64,000 nucleotides of DNA from Apophysomyces variabilis (Eukaryota; Mucoromycota; Mucoromycetes; Mucorales; Mucoraceae). The notes below the pieces were generated by a model. The model searched no databases and was not told the origin of the DNA. It worked only from the letters and a program-made list of their open reading frames with translations. The DNA is taken from NCBI GenBank assembly GCA_002749535.1, contig MZZL01000055.1, positions 316,453-380,452 of the forward strand. Reading direction: 5' to 3'. A program made the position numbers and the translations under genes. This document shows, piece by piece, positions 47,688 to 60,090 of the stretch (positions within the stretch are counted from its first letter, which is position 1; every line of letters begins with the position of its first letter).

Positions 47688-50600
47688 TTATTGACGTGCA
47701 TTTTGCCGTCTCTTAGAGCTAATGGTGTTTCTGATGTTTTCTAATTTGACACGACGCCGTAAAATAATCTCTTCGTCTAAGATACTATCTTCTAAATCTG
47801 CTAACTGAGCTTCAGATTTCTTGGACGGTGACGCCGGCATTGTGACCATGGCCACTGTTTGTTGGCAAACCGTAGGTACAACCATCATGAACCTTCTTAA
47901 ATAGGTATCGAAATTGCTCAGGATACGATCTGCGAGAGCTGAACCAGTGTGACGACGGTGTTCATCGATCATTTTATGCAATTCCTCAATATGTTCCTCC
48001 TTATCGACTGATCGAACAGCAACTGTGTCCATATTGACATTTGCACTGAATTTACCATCGAGATCAAGAACGTATGCGATACCGCCAGTCATACCCGACG
48101 CAAAGTTACGCCCAGTTGATCCCAGGACAACCACTCGGCCAGCAGTCATGTATTCACAACCGTGGTCGCCAACGCCTTCACATACGGCATGTGCACCGGA
48201 ATTACGCACACAGAATCTTTCAGCCGCAATACCACGGAAGTATGCTTGTCCTGCAGTTGCACCATATAGACAGACGTTGCCCACCAATACATTTTCTTCT
48301 GACTTGAATACGGATGATTTTGGAGGATAGATGGCGATTTTACCACCTGACAAGCCTTTTCCAACATAATCATTGGCATCACCCTCTAGTTCAAAAAAGA
48401 TGCCAGGTGCCAAAAATGCGCCCAGGGACTGGCCAGCAGAGCCTGTGAGCTTAACATGAATTGTGTCTTCAGGTAAACCTTTTTCTCCGAAGCGTTTGGA
48501 GACGTGGTAGGAAAGGGTAGTTCCAAGAGCTCGGTCGGTGTTTACAAGCTCGCTATCAATCACAACTGGCTGCGTCTCCGTTAATGCAGGTTCAGCTTCG
48601 TCGATCAGATAGTTGTCGAGACGCACATGAAGGTTATGTTTCTGCTTATGAACACAGTGACCAGCCACACCAGGACGAAGAGAAGATGCGGGAGTAAGGA
48701 TCGGTGAAAGGTCCAAGTTCGCAGTCTTGTACGTGCGGAGACTGTCATTAACCTTGAGCATATCCGCTCGACCAACCATGTCATTGATTGTACGGAATCC
48801 GAGTTGTGCCATGTATCCTCGTAGTTCTTCAGCAACATAGTAAAAAAAGTTCACTACTTGCTCTGGTGAGCCTGCAAACTTCTTGCGCAGTTCAGGATCT
48901 TGTGTGGCAATACCAGCTGGACATGTGTTCTAAAATGAAAATCAGTCATCAAAACTATTATGCAAACATTGGCTTACCAAGTGACACTGGCGCATCATTG
49001 TGCAACCAAGTGCGATCAATGGAGTGCTGGCAAATCCCCATTCTTCTGCGCCCAGTAAGCAGGCAATGGCCACATCACGACCAGTCTTCATTTGGCCGTC
49101 GACCTGGACGACCACACGACCACGGAAATCGTTCAACACGAGTGTTTGGTGCGTCTCAGCCAGACCCAGTTCCCATGGCAGACCAGCGTACTTAATACCA
49201 GTCCAACCAGAGGCACCAGTACCGCCATCATGTCCAGTAATTAAAATATGGTCAGCTTTGGCTTTAGCGACGCCTGCAGCAACCACACCAACGCCAACAG
49301 CTGAAACGAGCTTGACAGACACACGTGCGCGCGGATTGGCGCATTTCAAATCGTAAATAAGCTGGCTCAAGTCTTCAATTGAGTAGATGTCATGATGAGG
49401 TGGAGGGGAAACCAAGTCGACGCCAGGGGTTGTCTTACGCAGACGAGCAATAGCCTCTGAAACCTTATCACCGGCCAATTCACCACCTTCTCCTGGCTTG
49501 GCGCCTTGACCCATTTTGATTTGGAGTTCATCGGAATCAGATAAGTAATAACTAGTAACACCAAAACGACCTGAGGCTACCTGTTTGATTGCTGAGCGAA
49601 CATTGTCACCATTGTCTCGAAGCACAGATCGGCTCGATGACTCTCCGCCTTCTCCTGAATTGGATTTACCACCGAGCTTATTAAGTGCGATTGCCAATGT
49701 TGTATGGGCTTCCATAGAGATAGAACCGTAAGACATGGCTCCAGTAACAAACCGCTTAACAATTTGCTGCCATGGCTCAACTTGTGCAATAGGTATGGGA
49801 GTAGCTTTTTCATATGCGAAATCAAGCATACCGCGCAATGTACATTTCTTGATAGCTTCATGCGTATGACGGACATAGTCGTCATATGAGCTCTGGCTCT
49901 TTTGACGTACAGCATCTTGCAGACTCGAAATACTGTCAGGATTGGCCAAGTGCGGCTCGCCTTCTTCACGCCAGTGGTATTCACCGAACGACTCCGCCAA
50001 TGGTCGCGGTAACGTCTGCTTGTTAGAGGGGTAACCAGATTCGTGCATTGCAAGAGTGTCCAAAGCGAGGATATCAAACGTAACACCTTTAATACGGGAA
50101 GCTGTTCCAGCAAAGCAACGTGAAATCACAGTATCGTCGACACCGAGAGCTTCAAAGATCTGAGCACCCTTGTACGAGGCAAGGGTCGAGATACCCATTT
50201 TAGCCATTACTTTGTATAACCCATTGTCCGCTGCCTTCTTGTAATTAGCAATGATAGTTTCGCTCGACAGTTCTGTGTTGCAGAGCTTTATAAGGGTTTC
50301 CATAGCAAGGTAGGGGCAAATGGCGTCAGCACCGTAACCCAGCAGGACGGAGAAATGGTGGACTTCTCTTGCTTCTGCTGTTTCAACCATGAGCGCGATG
50401 CGGCTACGTTTCTTGCTTCTGACCAAGTGATGATGGACTGCACCCAATGCCATAAGCGAAGACACCGAGACACGCTCAGCAGAGATAGCGCGATCAGATA
50501 GGACGATGGCCATGAAATCTTGTTCGATGGCTAGGGAGACTTCATTGCAAATCCGCTCAAACGCTTCAAGATAGCCTTGCACGCCATCGACCTTCGCAAA

Positions 50601-52465
50601 GGTAATATCGACTGTGGCAACCGTCCAGTCAGGATATAGCTTGGACATAGATCGAATAGCTGCCAGCTCTTCCATTGAAAGGATTGGTGATGGTAACGTG
50701 AGTTTGTGGCATTGTTGTTCGTTGATTTCCAGAATGTTCCCTTCAGAGCCAACATAGCATTCAAGCGACATGACAACTTTCTCGCGAACAGGATCGATGG
50801 GTGGGTTTGTTACCTGGGCGGCCAATTGACGGAAGTATTCATAGATCAGACGCGGTTGCTCAGCCAAGCAAGCGAGTGGTGTGTCATTGCCCATGGAGCC
50901 AGTGCCTTCGCTTCCCTCAGTGGCCATGGGACGAAGAATCAAATCAAGCTGTTCAAGTGTATAGCCAAATGCCTTCAGACGAGGATCACTCTGAATGGTA
51001 TCCGAGTTCAATTGTATGCTGTATTGAGGCGCTTTACTGACGATTTCCTCAAGTGTAATCGCTTGGTTCTTTATCCATTGCAAGAACTTGTGCTTTGTTG
51101 CGGTTTGATGTTTCAACTCTTTGTCATCAACAATGACACCTCTGACTGTATCGACCAAGAGCATACGACCAGGCTGGAGACGGCCTTTCTGTACAATGGT
51201 TGATGGGTCAACAAAGACAGTACCCACTTCGGAAGCACAGATCATAATGTCGTCTGATGTCAAGTAGAAACGACAAGGACGCAGGCCGTTACGGTCAAGC
51301 GACGCACCGCAATAACGGCCGTCAGAAAACGTAAACAAGGCGGGTCCATCCCAAGGTTCCATCAGGGAGCCAGCCCATTTGTAGAAGGCTTTGAGCTCCG
51401 GTGCCATCTGCTCGTTTGTCTGCCAAGCCTCTGGAACCATCATCATAACAGCTTCGGGCAATGTTAGCACGCCGTTAATAACCAGTAGCTCCAATACGTT
51501 GTCGAAAGCCGCCGAGTCAGAGCCGCCTTCTTCAATAATAGGGTAAAGCATTTCGAGCTCATTGCCAAATTTATCAGAGGTCATGACGCCTTCACGCGAT
51601 CGCATCCAGTTCTTGTTACCACGCAGAGTATTAATTTCGCCTAATATAAAAATCAGTTTTGCATACAATAATAACTACTATGTTTCTAAAACTACTTACC
51701 ATTTTGAGCGCACCAACGCATTGGTTGAGCACGGTCCCATGAAGGAAACGTGTTCGTAGAAAATCGAGAGTGGACAAGAGCAAAGTGGGTGACATACTGT
51801 ACGTTTCGCAAGTCATAGAAATAAGCGTACACTTGACTGGGAGTAAGTTGACCCTTATAGACGATGTTTTTGTTCGATAGAGAGCAAATGTAGAACCAGT
51901 GTTTCATGGTTAGGGTATGGGTGGCATGCTTGCGAAGAACGTAAAGCTGACGTTCAAAATAAGACTCATCAAAATCGTTTGCCAAAACAACAAACGGCTG
52001 AACGATTGAGGGTTCTTTAGACTTCGCTGCAGGGCCGAGAATAGAGGAATCTCGAGGAACGTCACGCCAACCCAAGACGCGAAGATCGAGCGACTTGGCG
52101 ATGTCTTCGAATACGCGTTTGCTGTCGACAACAGATTCGGCCTTCATGAATATATTACCAACTGCATAGTGACCTTCCTCTGGTAGGGTAAATCCTAATT
52201 CACGGGTTTCGTTGATAAGGAAACGGTGTGGGATGCTCGTCATGACGCCTGCACCATCGCCATCACGAATGTCGGCACCGCTAGCTCCACGATGGGTCAT
52301 ATTGCACAAGATGTCATTGGCGTTGCTTAAGATCTTGTGGGAGCGATGGCCTTTAACGTTTACCATGAAACCTACACCACAGGAGTCCTTTTCATATTCG
52401 GGATCATATAAGCCTTGGCGTGCAGGAATAACACCAGCCCATGATTTGTTGTCAAGCGTAGCCAT
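47688..52465 (-). CDS. GLT1: Glutamate synthase, alpha-type only (no NAD(P)H domain)
   Basis: Makes two glutamates from glutamine and 2-oxoglutarate. Three exons (51700-52465, 48978-51640, 47688-48929) give 1,556 residues. A 28-residue propeptide precedes the nucleophile Cys29 (DSCGVGF) of the amidotransferase domain. The FMN-binding synthase domain contains [11 protein letters not shown] and [13 protein letters not shown]. The 3Fe-4S cluster ligands C-x5-C-x4-C (C1135, C1141, C1146) span the second intron. The GXGXG domain follows ([23 protein letters not shown]). The frame then ends after a linker-like [11 protein letters not shown] and a basic tail. Fungal NADH-GOGATs run on into a beta domain of about 500 residues with more Fe-S clusters and FAD/NADH sites; none follows here. 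An AATAAA signal overlaps the stop codon, so the end looks genuine. Electrons must come from a separate protein, or the enzyme has lost function. Confidence 0.92.
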
Positions 52466-53853
52466 AGTAGTAATAGAAAATAAACAAAAGGAGAAAGGAA
52501 CAAAGGAAATTGTGGGGTATAAAGAAAATTTTTGGAGTCTTTTAAACGAAAATAAAAACAAAATACTGACATGTCGATGTCCGATCAGCAACTTTTTTTC
52601 TTCCCAGGTCTCGTTATTCGATAACTGATTTTTCTGGCCAATGATTAAAGCTGCTATCAAAACTATAGTTTCACTGGTTACCTTGTGTAACTTGGAAATT
52701 CATCCACGAGGCCCAAACGAATCTTATCTGGATCCTAAAAAATCTAATCTATAACTCCGAACTGAACCTTAGGACATGTTTAGCTTGTTTAGTAATCATC
52801 AAATATAACGATACCAAGCATGCACCAATCTTATATTAACTGGAGAAACCTCTAGTATAAGAAATTAGCAAAAGGAACTGGGTTCCTTGCTTGCGGTGTT
52901 GGAAAAGCACATGCAGTACAGATCTTACGACCCAATCAAATTCACGCGGTGTTCCTCAACAAAAGGAACGTAGATTAAGTTAGCCAATAAAAGCCGACAC
53001 ATCTGATAGTGGGACTTGGGCCTGAGCTATCGGAGTACGCGGAAAGGCTCGGAAAATTGCCCCACTTCATCGACTTATTGCGCACTAAAATAGAATGGTT
53101 TTTCTCACGGCTTGTGTTGTTTTCGACGCTATTGGTTGAAACGTCACAGCTGTCTTCAAACACGAGCACTTCCTCCGCGGCAAATAACCTGCATAAAGGT
53201 TGATAATCTCCTCACAATTGCAACCAACGAATAAAACTTGTACTTCTATAATAGAGAAGTGCCACTGGTAGACTTATTACTGAATGATTATAGAAGTCTT
53301 TTGCTAAATGATTGTGAATATAATCCATTCTAGCGTTGAAAGTGCTCTATTTTGTTGTACCGCGTGCCAATACCATGAGGTCCCAATGACCACGCTATAC
53401 CTAGCTTTTACTTGTTACCATGTGTAATACATCGGTTTACGCTAAACACTTCCAAAACATGAGAAAAAAATAGCTTAACTCCTCATGTGTTTGAAAATCG
53501 ACATCACTAACTGGAAGATAAGGGTGAAATGATAGCAAGATAGCCTGTATGGATCGAATCGAACTTGATAGCGTGTTATATTATAGGCAAAACAAGGAGG
53601 CCATCTAAATGATAGGTTGCGATCGTCGTAAAAGAATCTTAGCCTAGGTCTCGAAAGACATGAAGCGGGATGTATATATACCCTTTCTCGGTAACGTTCA
53701 TGACCGCGGCATCCTGTGAACAACATAAAAAAATTTTTTTTGTTGAGCGGAGATCGTTCATTGTCAAGCACACTTTGGGTCTTTTCAATGACGCAGCCTG
53801 ACTAGAAAATAAAATTACAGATTGCCTGTCCAACTGAAAAAAATATATACATT
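52466..53853. other. Upstream region of glutamate synthase and 3' flank of the P450
   Basis: No gene is supported. A G/A-rich leader lies next to the glutamate synthase start. Confidence 0.5.
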
Positions 53854-55795
53854 TCAACGTCTTTGAACCATCAATTTCATGCCGTTCTTCATAGGCAAAG
53901 TCAAGGACACTTGATATGTGATGTTTTGCTGTGGCAACAGGGTGAATTTGTAACGTTTGACTAGAAAAACAATGACCACCAGTGCTTCCAAGGTTGCCAG
54001 GTGTTGGCCTAATTCAACGATTAATACTTTAGTTCTGCCTTCCGTTTCCAAAGTTACCTAAACAGACCCGTGGTCCTTTGTAACAAGCAAAAACATGTCA
54101 GCGGGTGATACAAACTAGCAAACAGGATGCAACTTACCAGCATGGAATGCCGGCCATTGTCCTTGAGTTTCACGGCGAAGTTCACCTGTATCTTTGATCC
54201 ACCGTTCCGGCCGGAAGTTCTTTGCATCCGGACCCCAGACCTTTTCGGATCGTCCCTGAGCGTAGGGTGACCATAAGACGTAATCTCCCTTGCGAATATG
54301 GGTTCCATCCGGCCAGATATCGTCGTTCAGCGCATACTTTTGATTTGCTGGGACAGATGGGTAATGACGTAGAACTTCGTAGAAACTTTTTTGTCAGGTA
54401 ATGCATCATTGACTCAGATTAGTTACATGTATTTTAGGACAGGAGGAACACGTACACTGCATGCGCGTATGTCATGTCCTTGATAACTTCGTATAACATA
54501 TTGGAATCTTGCATAACTTCGTCGTTGATGTGCTCATTGATCTCGTCCAGTAATTTAGCTTCAACACGTGGATGGCACAGCAGCATAAAGAAGGTCCAAG
54601 AGAGGGCTTGTGCAGTTGTGTCACGACCAGCAATGACAAAGTTAAGAATCATATCGCGAAGCTCATTGTTACTGAGCAACTCTCCTTGTGGGTTACGAGC
54701 ATTCATAAATCTTGATAATAGGTCTTTGTGCTCTTCGCCGTTGGCAAGTTGAATACGACGCTTCTCTATCACCTCACGTGCAAATGTGTCCACTGTCTTG
54801 AGATTTTGGGACATGCTTGTGCGCCATGGTGTCAGAAAGTCTATAATTTTCTCAGACACTGGCCATGTTGGGTTGACGAAGCGCAAGAAAGTGTTCTTTT
54901 GGGCTTCATCAAAGGCGGCCGCAAACGGCACCTTTTCTTTTGAAGCCAATGCGTTTAATTGAACACCAAATCCAATCCTAGTAGTTTGATTGGTTAAACA
55001 AAATTTGCGATTTAAAATGAACCATACATGATAAATGAATCCAAGGTGAATTTGTACATCAGGTCATGGAAGTCGATGACAGTATTGTTATCCACGGCCT
55101 TATCCAAAATCTTATCCTTCATGTATCCAATTTCCTGAATAAAAACACTGCTTAAAGTTAGAATAATGTTAATAACACGACAAGATCGACTTACTCTGTG
55201 AACTGGTCACGGAAATTTTTGACATTAAATATATGGCTCGCGGTCTTTCGTTGGTATTTCCACTCTTCTCCGTTTGCATTAAATATACCATCGCCGAATA
55301 GATCGTTCATTGAGCTATGAAATTCGGGTCCTTTGATATAGTTCTCAAAGTTTGCTATGCAATAAATGTGTCAGTTGAAGCGATAGATTTTCGAATGCTC
55401 TACTTTTCAGAATGTGTTCAACGTTGCGCGGATCAAGAGTACCCACATGGCGAGGGATACCAAGTGCTGACAATGTTCTATGCATCCATAGGTTAGATTC
55501 AGCTAGCCCAGCTCATAAACCTGAGATGAGGTTATTACAGTGTCATGGAGTCCAGTTGCGTAAATGCTTCAAGCAAGAACTCATGGAGATAAGGTAGCCA
55601 TTGTAGCAAGAGAGGAAGATTTCCGACTAAAGGCCATCCTGCTTGAGTCTTGATATCCTTGCGGTTTTCATCAAATATAGCACGATCGTGATAGATGCAT
55701 GCTAGGACGCCAACACTTGTCAGCACGGCACGGCCCCAATAACGACCGATGGGGAGACTTTTGATGCCATCAGCGATAGCGGTTCCCACAGACAT
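53854..55795 (-). CDS. Cytochrome P450, membrane-anchored, CYP52/CYP86-like
   Basis: ER-bound haem monooxygenase. Eight exons (55539-55795, 55404-55477, 55195-55354, 55028-55150, 54456-54977, 54138-54385, 54058-54075, 53854-54008) give 518 residues. An N-terminal hydrophobic stretch (about 20-37) is followed by GWPLVGNLPLL. KTNFENYIKGPEF and DLMYKFTLDSF resemble fatty-acid omega-hydroxylase-type P450s (CYP52/86/704). The I-helix has AGRDTTAQALSW (about 321), the K-helix FYEVLRHYP (ExxR, about 382), and FRPERW follows. The haem ligand Cys466 lies in FHAG-PRVCLG-QHLATLEA, where an 18-nt micro-exon (54058-54075) supplies PRVCL. Substrate is unknown; alkanes or fatty acids are plausible from similarity only. 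The partner would be a separate P450 reductase. Confidence 0.93.
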
Positions 55796-58700
55796 TGCAA
55801 GGTAAAATATTTAGGGAAAGAAAATTTCGATGGGAGCTTTTTCTGCGAAAAATTACACTATTTATTCTTCGCATAAAATTTACTAACATGCGGGGTACCA
55901 ATTAGGTTCTTAAGATGTGAAAATGGCCCTTTTTACCCCACGGTTTTGATCGTGTATTCACATGAGCATAGCAAAGTGCTGGATTCACGTGTAATTCACA
56001 GTAGACATGATCAAACCCCAAACGAAAGTGACATAATACGTTTCTTATCATCTCTTTCAGCAAGTCGTTCATATACCGTTCCAAAACGTCTTTTCAGGAA
56101 TAGAAAATCCATGAACCCAAATTTAGGAAAAGGGGCTTGGCTGGCGATAGATAACTGCATCAATGCATCCAACTGGGTCTGTCAAACCCAGTTATTTTGG
56201 CATGGCGCAATAGAAAGTCCAGAGTTAATTCTCGATTAGTATGCTAATATAGTTAATCATGCTGTAAAGTGGGCATTGACGGCATTTTTTATGTACACCA
56301 TTTACTAAGTTAATTATAATCTATTGTAGGATGCAAAAGCTTCTTTATATTCAGGTCCTGGACCCAGTCAGTGTGTAGCGCAGAGCAGCGCAATTAGGGA
56401 AATATTTGATGACATGTTATGCACTTCAGCACCATGGCCAAGTTATCCGTGAATGTGGAAACCTAGATTTATATTCTAAGGCGCTAACTATTCCTAGCAA
56501 GCCGCCTGCATGCATGCAAAGAACAACAACAGGTACCTATTAGTGATAAGACAGCTTGGCAGAGTGCCCTATGTGATCAAAGCTAATCGTGCATTCTGTA
56601 TATGCTCGGGTAGTATTTGCCTCACTATGCTTGCATACCAGCCAAATTTTACTATAATATCTGATGGAAGGAAACAAAGTCTAGGGCAGAGTCTGCTTCC
56701 ATTTTACATGCATGACGTTTACGATATAAGGTTTCCCGATAACAACTGACTTCGAATCTAGAAAGTAGCTACAGGCTTCCTATCCGTAACAATTCGGCAT
56801 TAAGGCTGGCTGATATAGTTATCCTTAATTAAACAGACCCACTTAACTGGTAGGTTACGATGACACTTTTATTAAACGGTACTTAGTTCCTTCTCTTAAT
56901 GTGAGTACAAAAAAAATTTCATGGCAGATGTTTGTTATTTCACTAACGACGGGTATTTGGCGCAGTTGTCACACAATGCAGCAATCTTCTATTTGTGCAT
57001 GCGTATACATAGTATGTTACATAGCAGCTTAATGATTCCGAGTAAGCCTAATGGGATTAGATGCACTTACCCTAAATTCAATGCTAAGTGCATGAAATTA
57101 ACGTGCGCTGGCACAATAGGATAATGTCCAACTTGTCAGGGAAGTTGCAAAGCGCGCCAACTGCATATAATTGATTGTATCAATATCAGGAAGTCCATTG
57201 TTTCTTTTTCTTTGCGAGTTACTTCCGTTATAAAGATAAAGAGGCAAAAACAAGAGCAAGGTGCAGCTCCGCCATGAAAACGGCACCTATGAAGTTTGTA
57301 TGGACTTTGGGTATCCAGTCGCCGATAGCTACCACTGCCTGATTTAGCCGTAACTTTGCATAATCTTGCGGGCTACGGAAGCTACTTTAAGTCTGCTGCT
57401 GCTGCACGGGCAGCTAATCTTTGTAGTGCTAGCTTGATAAGTGTCAATTATATGATGTTCTATAGCAAATACGTCCTGCTCACTTTTTCAATAATAATGC
57501 GTAATCCTTATAGCCGTTACTGGTGCAAACGGAAGCCAACAATATAAGGTTTATTATCATGGTTTTAGCTGAAACAGCGAAAGGAAATGGGTAGGACTGC
57601 GCTTAAACTTGTTTGTGAACGTATTTTGCTAATTTTATTTTCTTGCCAGCTCTATTTTTGTGCTCTATGTAGTTTTGACAATACCCCAACGTACACTCTC
57701 CTTCAAGCACTCGTCAATGGGAATATCTCATAAAATTTTGTTGTTGAAGACATGCCTTCCTGAGAACGCAACAAGAAGAAAAGAATAAGCTAAGGTATAA
57801 GAATGCTCCAGTAGAAAAAAGTCCAGGGGTGGTGGAAGCAGTGGATCGCCGTTAGCTGAGGAAACATTTCTTGCACATGCGGCTAACTACGCAATTCCAA
57901 TCTAACAAAGGCGTAGCAAGGATTACTTATCAAGTATGATCAAATCACATAAAGAAGTTGCCATTGCCTTTATTTTTGGATGCAGATATCCTTTATTTGC
58001 TTGCCTGGATACGTCATTTTTGCTCTGTTTATGCGGAGTGTAGGATGTTCATGCGCTACATACGATATCGATCGACGTTGAGAGCTTAAACGCGGTAAAT
58101 CAGTTGCTGCATCGTGGTTTGATTGTCTCATCCGGTACGGAAACCGTGACGGATAATCTGGAGCTACTTACACTAAATAAAGTTTCGATCAAACTATGGT
58201 CGAACACAAGGTAATACAGATCGGACCGTGTATCCGCACAAGGCACATCATTATGTTTCACTGAAATGACGCAGTTGAATACTTTAATGACATAGTTTGC
58301 TGCGATCTTGACCAATTTCACCAGCTCAATCGAGATATACAGACATGTGCTCCTTCCTTTACAATTAGGACCTACAGCAATTCCCGTTCATTAAGGAAAT
58401 TGATTGCTATCACTGACGGGAACGAAGTACTCCTGTTCTTCAAACTCGTCATCAACAACAAGGCAGAACACTTTAGGCTCCAGAGCAAGCACGGAAGGAA
58501 TTAGCCTTCCTAACAAATGCGTTTTTCGGCACTACTTCTTCAGCATGTGTATTCGCAGAAATTTGCTATGGAAAACCTAAATATAGACCTCCGTTGTAAA
58601 AAACGCTGTCATATAACGTAAAAGGATTCTTGGAGCATGTATTTACAGCCAATAATCACTCGTCGTCGGTCATCATAGTTAAAATATGTCGACATTGCTA

Positions 58701-58819
58701 TTTTGTGCAATACTAACAGCACTTCCACAGCAAGCTGAAATAGTAAGCAATGCATAAAGATATATGGCATAAACGTAAATGAATACGTTGAGAGCTAAGC
58801 AAAGAAAAATATATATTAA
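55796..58819. other. Gene-poor intergenic region
   Basis: About 3 kb in which I find only short frames without motif. The few longer frames (55,946, 56,510 and 57,356 on plus) do not look like protein. Confidence 0.5.
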
Positions 58820-60090
58820 TTAAACCAACTTTTGAGCTAATCTATCCAACACTAATTCCTTGGTCCTTTGCAAGAAGAGCTTGTGTTCTCCAATGTTTAC
58901 TGTGGGACAAAACAGTTTTATGTGTCGCATAAATCCTATAAATCGCATACAACTTCTACAGAAATTGCATGGCTCAATGTAATTTGAAGCCACATATTGT
59001 ATGACATACAACTTTCCGGCGACGTGTTCAACATTTCTATCCCGTAGTGTGTCCGAAATGCGAAACGAAGCTATGTAGCCTAAAGAAACGGATGATGAAA
59101 TTAGAATAATATATACAAAGATGACAAGTGCATCATACTCGTTGTGACATTGGCTTAAAGTTTTGAAATATTTCTAAAAACCGTCAACTGTGGAAGTTTT
59201 TGGGGAGCTCTTGTTTAGTTTGTCATAACATGTTTCCTGAATTTCGGCAGTTTTACGTTTTTGTAGTTTGCCAGCTATCTCCCAGTTGAATTTTGATCCG
59301 TCCCTAGATAACGAGTAGTTAACCTTCTTCAATCATTGCTTCAATCAAATTGGTGGGCTTACTGGTAGTCGTTGTTCTTTATCGAAAATATATAGGCTTC
59401 GCTTTTGCTTTATTTTTCTTTAGCCACAATGACTCTCCGGAATCCGCAGCATTTATGAAGACTCGGGTTCCTATGAAATCTTAACATCCTATTTCCGGAT
59501 CTCTATTTCATACCGGGATGGATGCCTGCAATGCGTGTATTTGACGCATTGCCCAAATTCTGTGGCTTTTTCTCCAGTGGATAGATATCACGGTTCAGGT
59601 TTGTAAATCCAGGTTTTTAGGTAAAAAGTTAAATTCCGTCTTGCTGCACGGATACAAGGATACCGGGAATTGTTAGGTAATTAGCATGAAACACCTTTGT
59701 ATACCTCCTCCCGCTCGTTCGAAAAGAATGGACGTATCAACACTATCTGTCTGTGTGTAAAATGAAAAGGACTGCGCCTTTGTGTCCGCTATGAAACAAT
59801 GACGTACGATTACCATAAGAAAACTAGTTAAACCAATTGGCGCTCCACGCATACCTTGCCCAACAAGCTGGAAATGTCTCTTGGACGGTCCTAACTGGTC
59901 CAGGTAGAACACATTTTCCCATATTCCACTCACGCCACTCGTAGCCTCTACATTTTTCCTGGAATTTGTTCCTGGATATGTAACCGGTTCTGCTAAAGAA
60001 AATCAGCCAGTCAAAAGGATCACTCTAAAAAATATTTACCCGAGTTTGCCCCACCTTGACCTTCTTCCCTTTACTGCTGGGTCCAGACAT
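58820..60090 (-). CDS. Putative multi-exon gene, unrecognised
   Basis: Several pieces read as exons. An ATG at 60,090 starts MSGPSSKGKKVKVGQTR, ending at a GTAAAT donor. After TTCTTTAG at 59,993 a frame continues through GIWENVFYLDQLGPSKRHF to a GTATGC donor near 59,856. After CATAG near 59,793 it runs through DTKAQSFSFYTQTDSVDTSI to GTATAC. A final open stretch ends at 58,820 (AQKLV) and includes YVASNYIEPCNFCRSCMRFI. I could not connect the middle (59,040-59,700) in one frame. It may be a gene with many small exons or a decaying one. No domain is recognised; the last part has three cysteines in NFCRSC and LFC. Confidence 0.35.

Noticed and set aside
48788..52628. Several long frames antisense to glutamate synthase
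   Set aside because: They mirror the codon bias of the real gene on the other strand and carry no domain.
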